Assembly (NCBI GenBank): GCA_905221035.1
Contig: CAJNBP010000020.1
Location: 1 to 27,272 of the forward strand
Direction of reading: 5' to 3'
DNA: 27,272 bases
From: a bacterium
GTDB taxonomy: Bacteria; Bacillota; Bacilli; Lactobacillales; Streptococcaceae
Shown piece after piece: positions 1 through 5,978 of the stretch (positions within the stretch are counted from its first letter, which is position 1; every line of letters begins with the position of its first letter). The notes under the pieces are model-generated. The model did no database searches. It had not been told where the DNA came from and saw only the letters and a program-made list of their open reading frames with translations. Position numbers and translations under genes: made by a program.

Positions 1-150
1 CGCTCAACCAATTGGAACAAGCCATTGTAGACTATATTGATTACTACAACAATAAACGAATTAAGGTAAAACTAAAAAGACTCAGTCCTGTGCAATACAG
101 AACTAAATCCTTCGGATAAATTAATTGTCTAACTTTTTGGGGTCAGTACA
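1..150 (+). mobile_element. IS3-family element, right (3') end
   Basis: This is the 3' end of an insertion sequence that begins outside the window. It holds the last codons of a transposase and then a terminal repeat whose complement reads TGTACTGACCCCAAAAAGTT. That matches, with a few changes, the IS left end at 27200 (TGAACTGCACCCCAAAAGTT). IS3 elements end in TG...CA, so I place the boundary at the CA ending at 150. The element stops directly against the Shine-Dalgarno site of the first micro-ORF, so it has replaced that unit's upstream region. The IS3 assignment rests on the protein tail and the repeat. Confidence 0.8.
3..119 (+). CDS. IS3-family transposase OrfB, C-terminal fragment
   Basis: Only the last 38 codons are present, open from the window edge to TAA at 117-119. 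The peptide contains IDYYNNKRIK followed by LSPVQYR. This is the typical C-terminus of IS3/IS150-type OrfB integrases (the ...YNxxR...L.w.sPveyR tail), the DDE catalytic domain that inserts the element. Upstream catalytic residues lie outside the window, so whether the transposase is intact cannot be judged. Confidence 0.85.
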   Translation, partial: LNQLEQAIVDYIDYYNNKRIKVKLKRLSPVQYRTKSFG

Positions 151-164
151 AAGGAGCCTAGTTC

Positions 165-215
165 ATGTATCTACCAATCTTGTATCCGTGGTTTATTAAG
201 TTATTTTTTAAATAA
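165..215 (+). CDS. Micro-ORF 1, 16-aa aromatic cationic peptide
   Basis: The ORF encodes MYLPILYPWFIKLFFK. AAAGGAG at 150-156 lies 8 nt before the ATG, which is good spacing. The peptide has seven aromatics, two lysines, no acidic residue and no leader. This copy differs from units 2-4 by I for T at residue 11 and shares Leu6 with unit 4. Its own TTCGAATA box is missing because the IS ends right at the ribosome-binding site, so expression would depend on transcription leaving the IS. I do not recognise the family. A leaderless membrane-active peptide, a signal peptide or a small toxin are all possible. Confidence 0.6.
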   Translation: MYLPILYPWFIKLFFK

Positions 216-236
216 AATTTGATTTGGTTATTTATT

Positions 237-244
237 TTCGAATA
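237..244 (+). promoter_or_regulatory. Combox-like TTCGAATA upstream of micro-ORF 2
   Basis: TTCGAATA differs by one base from the pneumococcal ComX (SigX) combox TACGAATA and keeps the CGAATA core. Here it follows a run of four T's. The ATG of micro-ORF 2 starts 35 nt after the box, leaving room for a transcription start and a ribosome-binding site. The reading as a late-competence promoter is inference. Confidence 0.5.
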
Positions 245-278
245 AATAGGTAAGAGGGAAAAGAAAGGAGTTTGGTTT

Positions 279-329
279 ATGTATCTACCAATTTTCTATC
301 CATGGTTTACTAAATTATTTTTCAAATAA
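279..329 (+). CDS. Micro-ORF 2, 16-aa aromatic cationic peptide
   Basis: The ORF encodes MYLPIFYPWFTKLFFK and stops at TAA 327-329. AAAGGAG at 264-270 precedes the ATG by 8 nt. The peptide is identical to that of unit 3 and has a very high aromatic content (Y, F, Y, W, F, F, F). It has no signal peptide, double-glycine leader or cysteine. It is too short for ordinary gene callers. The box at 237-244 would drive it if ComX recognises that sequence. Confidence 0.6.
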   Translation: MYLPIFYPWFTKLFFK

Positions 330-362
330 ATTTAATTTAGTTGTACATTTTCGAAAATTTTT

Positions 363-370
363 TTCGAATA
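363..370 (+). promoter_or_regulatory. Combox-like TTCGAATA upstream of micro-ORF 3
   Basis: The box TTCGAATA follows a long T-run and sits 34 nt before the ATG at 405. It also forms the right arm of a perfect 8-bp hairpin (TTCGAAAA 350-357, loop TTT, TTTTCGAA 361-368). The combox reading is inferred from the CGAATA core and from the fixed spacing seen in each unit. Confidence 0.5.
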
Positions 371-404
371 GATAGGTAAGAGGGAAAAGAAAGGAGCCTG
401 GTTT

Positions 405-455
405 ATGTATCTACCAATTTTCTATCCATGGTTTACTAAATTATTTTTCAAATAA
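405..455 (+). CDS. Micro-ORF 3, 16-aa aromatic cationic peptide
   Basis: The ORF encodes MYLPIFYPWFTKLFFK, the same peptide as unit 2, with TAA at 453-455. AAAGGAGCC (from 389) gives a strong ribosome-binding site with normal spacing. Exact preservation of the peptide beside indels in the flanking leader argues for a translated product. Its function is not recognised. Confidence 0.6.
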   Translation: MYLPIFYPWFTKLFFK

Positions 456-487
456 ATTTAATTAGTTGTACATTTTCGAAAATTTTT

Positions 488-495
488 TTCGAATA
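488..495 (+). promoter_or_regulatory. Combox-like TTCGAATA upstream of micro-ORF 4
   Basis: This is the same arrangement as in the other units: a T-run, TTCGAATA, then 33 nt to the ATG at 529. The palindromic TTCGAAAA/TTTTCGAA arms (475-482 and 486-493) overlap it. ComX dependence is inferred from similarity to TACGAATA. Confidence 0.5.
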
Positions 496-528
496 AATAA
501 GTAAGAAGAAAAGGAAGGAGCCTGGTTT

Positions 529-579
529 ATGTATCTACCAATCTTGTATCCATGGTTTACTAAATTATTTTTCAAATAA
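529..579 (+). CDS. Micro-ORF 4, 16-aa aromatic cationic peptide
   Basis: The ORF encodes MYLPILYPWFTKLFFK and stops at TAA 577-579. It is a mosaic of unit 1 (Leu6, ATCTTG codons) and units 2-3 (Thr11), as expected for copies exchanging sequence by recombination. GGAAGGAG (513-520) is the ribosome-binding site. Like the other copies it has no export leader, so export would need a leaderless route, or the peptide acts from inside. Confidence 0.6.
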   Translation: MYLPILYPWFTKLFFK

Positions 580-612
580 AATTTAATTTAGTTGTACATT
601 TTCGAAATTTTT

Positions 613-620
613 TTCGAATA
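613..620 (+). promoter_or_regulatory. Combox-like TTCGAATA upstream of micro-ORF 5 and the cib-like genes
   Basis: TTCGAATA follows a seven-T run and lies 33 nt before the ATG at 654. No other combox or good -10/-35 pair is visible between here and the bacteriocin genes at 751. This is therefore the best candidate promoter for a transcript running from micro-ORF 5 through the cibABC-like genes. In pneumococcus cibABC is a ComX-dependent late competence operon, which supports the reading. Confidence 0.55.
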
Positions 621-653
621 GATAAGTGAGAAGAAGAGGAAAGGAGATTAGAA

Positions 654-707
654 ATGATTATTTCAGCTATTTATCCAACTTGGCTATTTAAGTGGCTTAG
701 AGGCTAA
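654..707 (+). CDS. Micro-ORF 5, 17-aa peptide leading the cib-like operon
   Basis: The ORF encodes MIISAIYPTWLFKWLRG with TAA at 705-707. AAAGGAG (640-646) is 7 nt upstream. It aligns loosely with the other four peptides around the shared YP-W core followed by hydrophobic and Lys residues, but it has diverged and carries two tryptophans. Its leader region is nearly identical to that of the other units, so it is a specialised member of the array. It precedes the cibA-like gene by 43 bp in the same orientation, so the two are probably co-transcribed. The function is unknown. Confidence 0.6.
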   Translation: MIISAIYPTWLFKWLRG

Positions 708-750
708 ACATTAAAGATATAACAAAACATAAAAATTGAGGAGAAAAAAG

Positions 751-939
751 ATGACAAATTTTGACAAAATGGAACAGAACTTTGTAGCTCTTACAGAAGA
801 AGAGTTGATGAATGTAGATGGGGGAGCAATTCCTCTTGTAGCTTGGGTAATCGCTAATCCTGTGACGGCAGCCAAAATTGCTGGTGGAGTTGCTGCAGTG
901 GGAATTGCAGGTTATCATTATGTGACAGGTAAGTGGTAA
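751..939 (+). CDS. cibA: CibA-like double-glycine bacteriocin precursor
   Basis: This is a 62-aa precursor. The leader (residues 1-25) ends in NVDGG and has the hydrophobic spacing typical of ComA/BlpA-type C39 peptidase substrates. The mature part is 37 aa, begins AIPLVAWVIANP, and is rich in Gly/Ala and hydrophobic residues, as in class IIb pore-forming peptides. I chose ATG 751 over the TTG at 736 because GAGGAG lies 8 nt before it. Two peptide genes followed by a two-TM gene match the pneumococcal cibABC locus, which kills non-competent siblings (fratricide). The Cib name is from memory of the family; bacteriocin precursor is firm, CibA is probable. Confidence 0.8.
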   Translation: MTNFDKMEQNFVALTEEELMNVDGGAIPLVAWVIANPVTAAKIAGGVAAVGIAGYHYVTGKW

Positions 940-959
940 AAATTAAAGGAGAAATTGCT

Positions 960-1127
960 ATGGAAAAATCTATTTTAAAATTTGAAAAAATGACTAATAC
1001 AGACTTGCAGGAAATTCAAGGGGGAGCATTACCTCTCCTTATCCCTATTGCCGCTGGTTTTGTTAAAGGATTTGTATATACTGGTGGAGCTATTCTGACA
1101 ACTCGAGCACTCTTGTCAGGTAATTAG
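960..1127 (+). CDS. cibB: CibB-like double-glycine bacteriocin precursor
   Basis: This is a 55-aa precursor with a 22-residue leader ending QEIQGG and a 33-aa hydrophobic mature peptide beginning ALPLLIPIAAGF. The mature part contains a GxxxG motif (GFVKG), which class IIb bacteriocins use for helix-helix contact with the partner peptide. AAAGGAG lies 20 bp after the stop of the preceding gene, with the ATG at 960. It is the likely second component of a two-peptide bacteriocin with its neighbour. Both leaders fit the C39 peptidase of ComA, encoded 1.1 kb downstream. Confidence 0.78.
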   Translation: MEKSILKFEKMTNTDLQEIQGGALPLLIPIAAGFVKGFVYTGGAILTTRALLSGN

Positions 1128-1136
1128 GAGTTTCTT

Positions 1137-1316
1137 ATGAAACAATTCTTATTAGGTTTTGCTGAGGGTTATTTTATCGTATCGCTCATAATCTACATCG
1201 CAACGTATGTGATATTGAAAAATCCGATCAATACCCTATTTTATCCAGAAATTTACCCTGTTTTATTTGGGCTCTTTTATCTAGGATATAAGGCCAATAA
1301 AAAGCAAGTAGAGTGA
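1137..1316 (+). CDS. cibC: CibC-like two-TM bacteriocin immunity protein
   Basis: A 59-aa protein begins MKQFLLGFAEGYFIV and ends with a basic tail (KANKKQVE). Two hydrophobic segments (about residues 10-27 and 38-51) predict a small membrane hairpin. AGGAG at 1126-1130 overlaps the stop of the preceding gene, so translation is coupled. Small two-TM proteins behind class IIb peptides are usually immunity proteins, and CibC protects producers in the pneumococcal system. The gene falls just under a 60-residue cutoff and is easily missed. Confidence 0.72.
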   Translation: MKQFLLGFAEGYFIVSLIIYIATYVILKNPINTLFYPEIYPVLFGLFYLGYKANKKQVE

Positions 1317-1605
1317 GCAGTTAAGAATGACTTGTTAGCCTTCGCTGAAAAATGGCTGGGGTAGAATCTAAGGATGCATCACAATGGAGTTTAAAAGGAG
1401 TAACTATGAATCGTAATTTAGAACGGTGTTATCTATTCTGACTAGGAATGGATCATACCAGAGGTGGCTTATAAATAACGGGGACATTGGAAATTGAAGT
1501 AACTTTAAATAGGATGTCGTAAATGTTGCTATCAATGATTTATTTGTCCCAAGCTTGCCTAGGGTGTCAGTAAAACATCACTTTCCTTTCATATCATATT
1601 TTTAG
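1317..1605. other. Intergenic stretch with decayed ORFs, no firm gene
   Basis: No convincing gene is seen. AAAAGGAG before an ATG at 1406 opens a frame reading MNRNLERCYLF, stopping at TGA 1439. If that stop is read through, the frame continues LGMDHTRGGL to a second stop, which looks like a small gene ruined by a nonsense change. A second 16-codon frame (ATG at about 1524) has a poor ribosome-binding site. The stretch is probably bacteriocin-locus debris. Confidence 0.4.
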
Positions 1606-1635
1606 TAGGTAGGACGTTTGTTCTGCCTATTTTTT
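1606..1635 (+). terminator. Rho-independent terminator after the cib-like operon
   Basis: The stem is TAGGTAG (1606-1612) with CTGCCTA (1623-1629), including one G-T pair. The loop is 10 nt and T's follow at 1630-1635. The same hairpin recurs at 1928-1956, so it belongs to a duplicated terminator-plus-promoter module. Confidence 0.7.
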
Positions 1636-1644
1636 GCCAAAAAA

Positions 1645-1693
1645 GTGCAGTTGAGGTGTTTATTTGGAGTTTTACATATATTTTTGATAAAAT
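1645..1693 (+). promoter_or_regulatory. ComE-type half-site and -10 for the 62-aa membrane protein
   Basis: GTGCAGTTGAGG (1645-1656) matches the proximal half of ComE binding sites. TAAAAT (1688-1693) lies 41 bp after its GCA, exactly the distance seen in the comAB promoter between the proximal repeat (GCA at 1989) and TAAGAT at 2030. The distal repeat is not recognisable. A ComE-linked promoter is inference. Confidence 0.45.
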
Positions 1694-1726
1694 AGGTATA
1701 GAAATTAGGAGAGTTGAAGAAAAGGA

Positions 1727-1915
1727 ATGAAGAAGGTTTTAAAATATTTTTTAGTATTTATTTTTCTATTTTTGATGAATATTTTCATCTTTAAGATACT
1801 AGCAACTCTGGGATTTCAGCTGACAATGAGTGAAAAGAGTTATATTGTACCACCTCTGTTTTCGATTATCGTTTTATATATGATTGACAAAAGAATTAGG
1901 AAGAAAAAGAAATAA
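1727..1915 (+). CDS. Small two-TM membrane protein, possible immunity protein
   Basis: A 62-aa protein has two hydrophobic segments (about residues 6-29 and 42-53) and a strongly basic end (DKRIRKKKK). AAAGGAATG places a ribosome-binding site very close to the ATG; GGAGAG further upstream is an alternative. It sits alone between two near-identical terminators, behind a ComE-like half-site. Its size and topology resemble bacteriocin immunity proteins, but there is no direct sequence recognition. It could be early-competence immunity to the Cib-like peptides or to the micro-ORF products. Confidence 0.65.
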   Translation: MKKVLKYFLVFIFLFLMNIFIFKILATLGFQLTMSEKSYIVPPLFSIIVLYMIDKRIRKKKK

Positions 1916-1927
1916 ATATATATTTTG

Positions 1928-1956
1928 GGTAGAGCGTTTGTTCTGCCTATTTTTTT
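1928..1956 (+). terminator. Terminator between the 62-aa ORF and the comAB promoter
   Basis: GGTAG (1928-1932) pairs with CTGCC (1943-1947), followed by seven T's. The loop CGTTTGTT is shared with the terminator at 1606, so the two are duplicates. It insulates comAB from upstream transcription. Confidence 0.65.
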
Positions 1957-1965
1957 ATCCCAAAA

Positions 1966-2035
1966 GTGCATTTGGGAGGGAGATAGGCGCATTTGGGAAG
2001 GAAGTCCAGTTTTTGTTTGGAAATTGGGGTAAGAT
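1966..2035 (+). promoter_or_regulatory. ComE box (21-bp-spaced direct repeat) and comAB promoter
   Basis: Two direct repeats, GTGCATTTGGGAGG from 1966 and GCGCATTTGGGAAGG from 1987, are offset by 21 bp, two helical turns. This is the spacing described for the ComE response-regulator site of early competence promoters. A -10-like TAAGAT lies at 2030-2035, and TATTAT at 2039-2044 is an alternative. In pneumococcus comAB is activated by phosphorylated ComE, so the CSP exporter feeds back on itself. Confidence 0.8.
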
Positions 2036-2054
2036 AGGTATTATCAGATGAGTT

Positions 2055-2243
2055 TATACTCTTCGAAAATCAAATTCAAACCACGTCAACGTCGCCTTGC
2101 CGTGTAGATGTGACTGACTTCGTCAGTCTTATCTACAACCTCAAAACAGTGTTTTGAGCTGACTTCGTCAGTTCTATCTACGACCTCAAAGCCGTGCTTT
2201 GAGCAGTCTGCGGCTAGTTTGCTCTTTGATTTTCATTGAGTAT
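2055..2243 (+). repeat. BOX element (A1-B2-C1) in the comAB leader
   Basis: A boxA-like start (TATACTCTTCGAAAATC), two boxB units each with GACTTCGTCAG and a CTCAAA...TTTGAG stem (about 2112-2156 and 2157-2203), and a boxC end (TTTGATTTTCATTGAGTATT) form a classic pneumococcal BOX. It lies between the ComE promoter and the comA start, so it would be in the 5' UTR. BOX elements upstream of comAB are known to modulate competence in pneumococcus. Confidence 0.93.
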
Positions 2244-2261
2244 TAGGAAAAGGAGATGAAT

Positions 2262-4415
2262 ATGAAATTTGGGAAACGTCACTATCGTCCGCAGGTGGAT
2301 CAGATGGACTGCGGTGTAGCTTCATTAGCTATGGTCTTTGGCTACTATGGTAGCTATTATTCTTTGGCTCACTTACGAGAATTGGCCAAGACAACCATGG
2401 ATGGGACGACAGCCTTGGGCTTGGTCAAGGTGGCAGAGGAGATTGGTTTTGAGACGCGAGCAATTAAGGCGGATATGACGCTCTTTGACTTGCCAGATTT
2501 GACTTTTCCTTTTGTTGCCCATGTGCTTAAGGAAGGGAAATTGCTCCACTACTATGTGGTGACTGGGCAGGATAAGGAAAGTATTCATATTGCCGATCCA
2601 GATCCCGGGGTGAAGTTGACTAAACTGCCACGTGAGCGTTTTGCGGAAGAATGGACAGGAGTGACTCTGTTTATGGCACCGAGTCCAGACTACAAGCCTC
2701 ATAAGGATCAAAAGAATGGTCTGCTCTCTTTTATCCCTATATTAGTGAAACAGCGTGGCTTGATCGCTAATATCGTTTTGGCAACACTCTTGGTAACCTT
2801 GATTAACATTGTGGGTTCTTATTATCTGCAGTCTATCATTGATACCTATGTGCCAGATCAGATGCGTTCGACGTTGGGGATTATTTCTATTGGTTTGGTC
2901 ATCGTCTACATCCTTCAGCAGATCTTGTCTTATGCTCAGGAGTATCTCTTGCTTGTTTTGGGGCAACGCTTGTCGATTGATGTGATTTTATCCTACATCA
3001 AGCATGTGTTTCACCTGCCTATGTCCTTTTTTGCGACACGTCGTACAGGGGAAATCGTGTCTCGTTTTACAGATGCTAACAGTATCATTGATGCGCTGGC
3101 TTCGACCATTCTTTCGATTTTCTTGGATGTATCAACAGTTGTCATTATTTCTCTTGTTTTATTTTCACAAAATACCAATCTCTTTTTCATGACCTTATTG
3201 GCGCTTCCTATCTATACAGTGATTATCTTTGCCTTTATGAAGCCGTTTGAAAAGATGAATCGGGATACCATGGAAGCCAATGCGGTTCTGTCTTCTTCTA
3301 TCATCGAGGACATCAACGGTATTGAGACTATCAAGTCTTTGACCAGTGAAAGTCAGCGTTACCAAAAGATTGACAAGGAATTTGTGGATTATCTGAAAAA
3401 ATCCTTTACCTATAGTCGGGCAGAGAGTCAGCAAAAGGCTCTGAAAAAAGTTGCTCATCTCTTACTTAATGTCGGCATTCTCTGGATGGGAGCTGTTCTA
3501 GTCATGGATGGCAAGATGAGTTTGGGGCAGTTGATTACCTATAATACTTTGCTTGTTTATTTTACCAATCCTTTGGAAAATATCATCAATCTGCAAACCA
3601 AACTTCAGACAGCGCAGGTTGCCAATAATCGTCTAAATGAAGTGTATCTGGTAGCTTCGGAGTTTGAGGAGAAGAAAACGGTTGAGGATTTGAGCTTGAT
3701 GAAGGGAGATATGACCTTCAAGCAGGTTTCCTACAAGTATGGCTATGGTCGAGATGTCTTGTCAGATATCAATTTGACCATTCCCCAAGGTTCTAAAGTG
3801 GCTTTTGTGGGGATTTCAGGGTCAGGTAAGACGACTTTGGCTAAGATGATGGTTAATTTTTACGACCCAAGTCAAGGGGAGATTAGTCTGGGTGGTGTCA
3901 ATCTCAATCAGATTGATAAAAAGGCCTTGCGCCAGTACATCAACTACCTGCCTCAACAGCCCTATGTCTTTAACGGAACGATTTTGGAGAATCTTCTTCT
4001 GGGGGCTAAGGAGGGGACGACACAGGAGGATATTCTGCGAGCAGTTGAATTGGCTGAGATTCGGGAGGATATCGAGCGGATGCCCCTGAATTACCAGACA
4101 GAATTGACTTCGGATGGGGCAGGGATTTCAGGTGGACAACGTCAGAGAATTGCTTTGGCGCGTGCTCTCTTGACAGATGCGCCGGTCTTGATTTTGGATG
4201 AGGCGACCAGCAGTCTGGATATCTTGACTGAGAAGCGAATTGTCGATAATCTCATGGCTTTAGACAAGACCTTGATTTTCATTGCTCACCGCTTGACCAT
4301 TGCTGAGCGGACAGAGAAGGTTGTTGTCTTGGATCAAGGCAAGATTATTGAAGAAGGAAAGCATGCTGATTTGCTTGCACAGGGTGGCTTTTACGCCCAT
4401 TTGGTGAATAGCTAG
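2262..4415 (+). CDS. comA: ComA, peptidase-containing ABC exporter of CSP
   Basis: This 717-aa protein cleaves double-glycine leaders and exports competence-stimulating peptide with ComB. An N-terminal C39 peptidase has Cys17 (QMDCGVAS), His96 (LLHYY) and Asp112 (ADPDPG). A membrane domain with about six helices spans roughly residues 165-450. The ATPase domain follows, with Walker A GISGSGKTT near residue 516, signature ISGGQ, Walker B LILDEATSSLD and H-loop IAHRLT. I chose ATG 2262 because AGGAG sits 6 nt before it; ATG 2256 touches the ribosome-binding site. The protein reads as pneumococcal ComA throughout and appears intact. Besides CSP it could mature the two Gly-Gly peptides encoded upstream. 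Confidence 0.98.
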   Translation: MKFGKRHYRPQVDQMDCGVASLAMVFGYYGSYYSLAHLRELAKTTMDGTTALGLVKVAEEIGFETRAIKADMTLFDLPDLTFPFVAHVLKEGKLLHYYVVTGQDKESIHIADPDPGVKLTKLPRERFAEEWTGVTLFMAPSPDYKPHKDQKNGLLSFIPILVKQRGLIANIVLATLLVTLINIVGSYYLQSIIDTYVPDQMRSTLGIISIGLVIVYILQQILSYAQEYLLLVLGQRLSIDVILSYIKHVFHLPMSFFATRRTGEIVSRFTDANSIIDALASTILSIFLDVSTVVIISLVLFSQNTNLFFMTLLALPIYTVIIFAFMKPFEKMNRDTMEANAVLSSSIIEDINGIETIKSLTSESQRYQKIDKEFVDYLKKSFTYSRAESQQKALKKVAHLLLNVGILWMGAVLVMDGKMSLGQLITYNTLLVYFTNPLENIINLQTKLQTAQVANNRLNEVYLVASEFEEKKTVEDLSLMKGDMTFKQVSYKYGYGRDVLSDINLTIPQGSKVAFVGISGSGKTTLAKMMVNFYDPSQGEISLGGVNLNQIDKKALRQYINYLPQQPYVFNGTILENLLLGAKEGTTQEDILRAVELAEIREDIERMPLNYQTELTSDGAGISGGQRQRIALARALLTDAPVLILDEATSSLDILTEKRIVDNLMALDKTLIFIAHRLTIAERTEKVVVLDQGKIIEEGKHADLLAQGGFYAHLVNS

Positions 4416-4427
4416 AAAGAGGAGAGG

Positions 4428-5777
4428 ATGAAACCAGAATTTTTAGAAAGTGCGGAGTTTTATAATCGTCGTTACCATAATTTTTCCAGTCGGGTGATTG
4501 TACCCATGTCCCTTCTGCTCGTGTTTTTGCTTGGCTTTGCAACTTTTGCAGAGAAGGAGATGAGTTTGTCAACTCGGGCTACTGTCGAGCCTAGTCGCAT
4601 CCTTGCAAATATCCAGTCAACCAGCAACAATCGCATTCTTGTCAATCATTTGGAAGAAAATAAGCTGGTTAAGAAAGGGGATCTTCTGCTTCAATATCAG
4701 GAAGGGGCAGAAGGTGTTCAAGCGGAGGCTTATGCCAGTCAGTTGGACATGCTCAAGGATCAAAAAAAGCAATTGGAGTATTTGCAAAAGAGCCTACAAG
4801 AGGGGACGGATTACTTTCCAGAGGAGGATAAGTTTGGCTACCAAGCCACCTTTCGCGACTACATCAGTCAAGCAGGCAGTCTTAGGGCTAGTACATCGCA
4901 ACAAAACGAGACCATCGCGTCTCAGAATGCAGCAGCTAGTCAGACTCAAGCCGAAATCGGAAACCTCATCAGCCAAACAGAGGCTAAAATTCGTGATTAC
5001 CAGACAGCTAAGTCAGCTATTGAAACAGGTGCTTCCTTGGCCAGTCAGAATTTAGCCTACTCTCTCTACCAGTCCTATAAGTCTCAGGGGGAGGAAAACC
5101 CGCAAGCTAAAGCTCAGGCTGTTGCGCAGGTTGAAGCACAGCTTTCTCAGTTAGAATCTAGTCTTGCTACTTACCGTGTCCAGTATGCAGGTTCAGGTAC
5201 CCAGCAAGCCTATGCGTCAGGTTTAAGCAGTCAATTGGAATCTCTCAAATCCCAACACTTGGCAAAGGTTGGTCAAGAATTGACCCTTCTAGACCAGAAA
5301 ATCTTGGAGGCAGAGTCAGGCAAGAAGGTGCAGGGAAATCTTCTAGATAAGGGGAAAATTACGGCCAGTGAGGATGGGGTGCTTCATCTTAATCCTGAGA
5401 CTAGTGATTCTACCATGGTAGCAGAAGGTGCCCTACTAGCCCAACTCTATCCGTCCTTGGAAAAAGAAGGGAAAGCCAAACTCATAGCCTATCTTAGTTC
5501 AAAAGATGTAGCAAGAGTCAAGGTCGGTGATTCTGTTCGCTATACTACGACTCATGATGCCAATAATCAAATTTTCCTAGATTCTACTATTACAAGTATT
5601 GATGCGACAGCTACTAAGACTGAGAAAGGGAATTTCTTTAAAATCGAGTCGGAGATCGATCTGACTGCTGAGCAGGCAGAAAAACTTCGGTACGGGGTGG
5701 AAGGTCGTCTGCAGATGATTACGGGTAAGAAAAGTTACTTACGTTATTATTTGGACCAATTTTTGAATAAAGAGTAA
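4428..5777 (+). CDS. comB: ComB, accessory protein of the ComA exporter
   Basis: This 449-aa membrane-fusion-type protein starts 12 bp after comA behind GAGGAG, so the two form one transcript. There is one N-terminal transmembrane helix (about residues 22-45, [15 protein letters not shown]). A long Gln/Ser/Ala-rich coiled-coil region (about 95-300) and a C-terminal beta-rich adaptor domain follow. Family knowledge: ComB works with ComA to move processed CSP across the membrane. Length and sequence match pneumococcal ComB, with no frame damage. Confidence 0.97.
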   Translation: MKPEFLESAEFYNRRYHNFSSRVIVPMSLLLVFLLGFATFAEKEMSLSTRATVEPSRILANIQSTSNNRILVNHLEENKLVKKGDLLLQYQEGAEGVQAEAYASQLDMLKDQKKQLEYLQKSLQEGTDYFPEEDKFGYQATFRDYISQAGSLRASTSQQNETIASQNAAASQTQAEIGNLISQTEAKIRDYQTAKSAIETGASLASQNLAYSLYQSYKSQGEENPQAKAQAVAQVEAQLSQLESSLATYRVQYAGSGTQQAYASGLSSQLESLKSQHLAKVGQELTLLDQKILEAESGKKVQGNLLDKGKITASEDGVLHLNPETSDSTMVAEGALLAQLYPSLEKEGKAKLIAYLSSKDVARVKVGDSVRYTTTHDANNQIFLDSTITSIDATATKTEKGNFFKIESEIDLTAEQAEKLRYGVEGRLQMITGKKSYLRYYLDQFLNKE

Positions 5778-5795
5778 TGTTCGTGTTTTTAGAGT

Positions 5796-5902
5796 TATAC
5801 TCAATGAAAATCAAAGAGCAAACTAGAAAACTAGCCGCAGGCTATACTTGAGTACGGCAAGGCGACGTTGACGCGGTTTGAATTTGATTTTCGAAGAGTA
5901 TT
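5796..5902 (-). repeat. Short BOX element (A-C, no boxB), inverted
   Basis: The stretch begins TATACTCAATGAAAATCAAA (boxC complement) and ends TTTGATTTTCGAAGAGTATT (boxA complement). Between them lie CTAGCCGCAGGC and GGCAAGGCGACGTTGACG, without a boxB unit. It is on the opposite strand to the BOX in the comA leader, so comAB is flanked by inverted BOX copies. Confidence 0.88.
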
Positions 5903-5912
5903 AAATGATTTT

Positions 5913-5949
5913 AAAACTGTGAGAAAGATACTTCTTGCAGTTTTTTCTT
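5913..5949 (+). terminator. Terminator downstream of comB
   Basis: AAAACTG (5913-5919) pairs with CAGTTTT (5938-5944), with further inner pairing (AGAA.G/CTTCT). A T-rich tract runs to 5950. It separates comAB from the purine operon promoter. Confidence 0.7.
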
Positions 5950-5978
5950 TACGATTCTTGCTTTGCACTTGCTATTTA

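Larger units (their letters stand above)
150..653 (+). repeat. Tandem ~125-bp direct repeats, each with a micro-ORF
   Basis: The ATGs of successive units lie at 165, 279, 405, 529 and 654, giving periods of 114, 126, 124 and 125 bp. Each complete unit has the same order: TTGTACATTTTCGAAA, a T-run, TTCGAATA, a purine-rich leader, AAGGAG, a 16-17 codon ORF and TAA. Length changes between copies fall only outside the ORFs. Substitutions between unit 1 and the other copies inside the ORF are mostly synonymous (CCG/CCA, AAG/AAA, TTT/TTC, ATC/ATT), with I/T and L/F the only replacements. This pattern suggests selection for the encoded peptide. Confidence 0.85.

Noticed and set aside
150..653. CRISPR array
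   Set aside because: The repeats are ~125-bp units with coding content and nearly identical intervals, not short repeats with unique spacers, and no cas genes are present.
654..707. Micro-ORF 5 as a ComS/XIP-type pheromone
   Set aside because: Size and tryptophans are suggestive, but mitis-group competence uses ComCDE and no ComR-like regulator is in the window, so this is only an alternative.
697..918. A 73-codon minus-strand frame over micro-ORF 5 and the cibA-like gene
   Set aside because: It is a shadow of the bacteriocin gene, without a ribosome-binding site or recognisable protein features.
1406..1474. A small gene starting MNRNLERCYLF
   Set aside because: It has a good ribosome-binding site but stops after 11 codons; a continuation exists only past a nonsense codon. 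It is described as debris.
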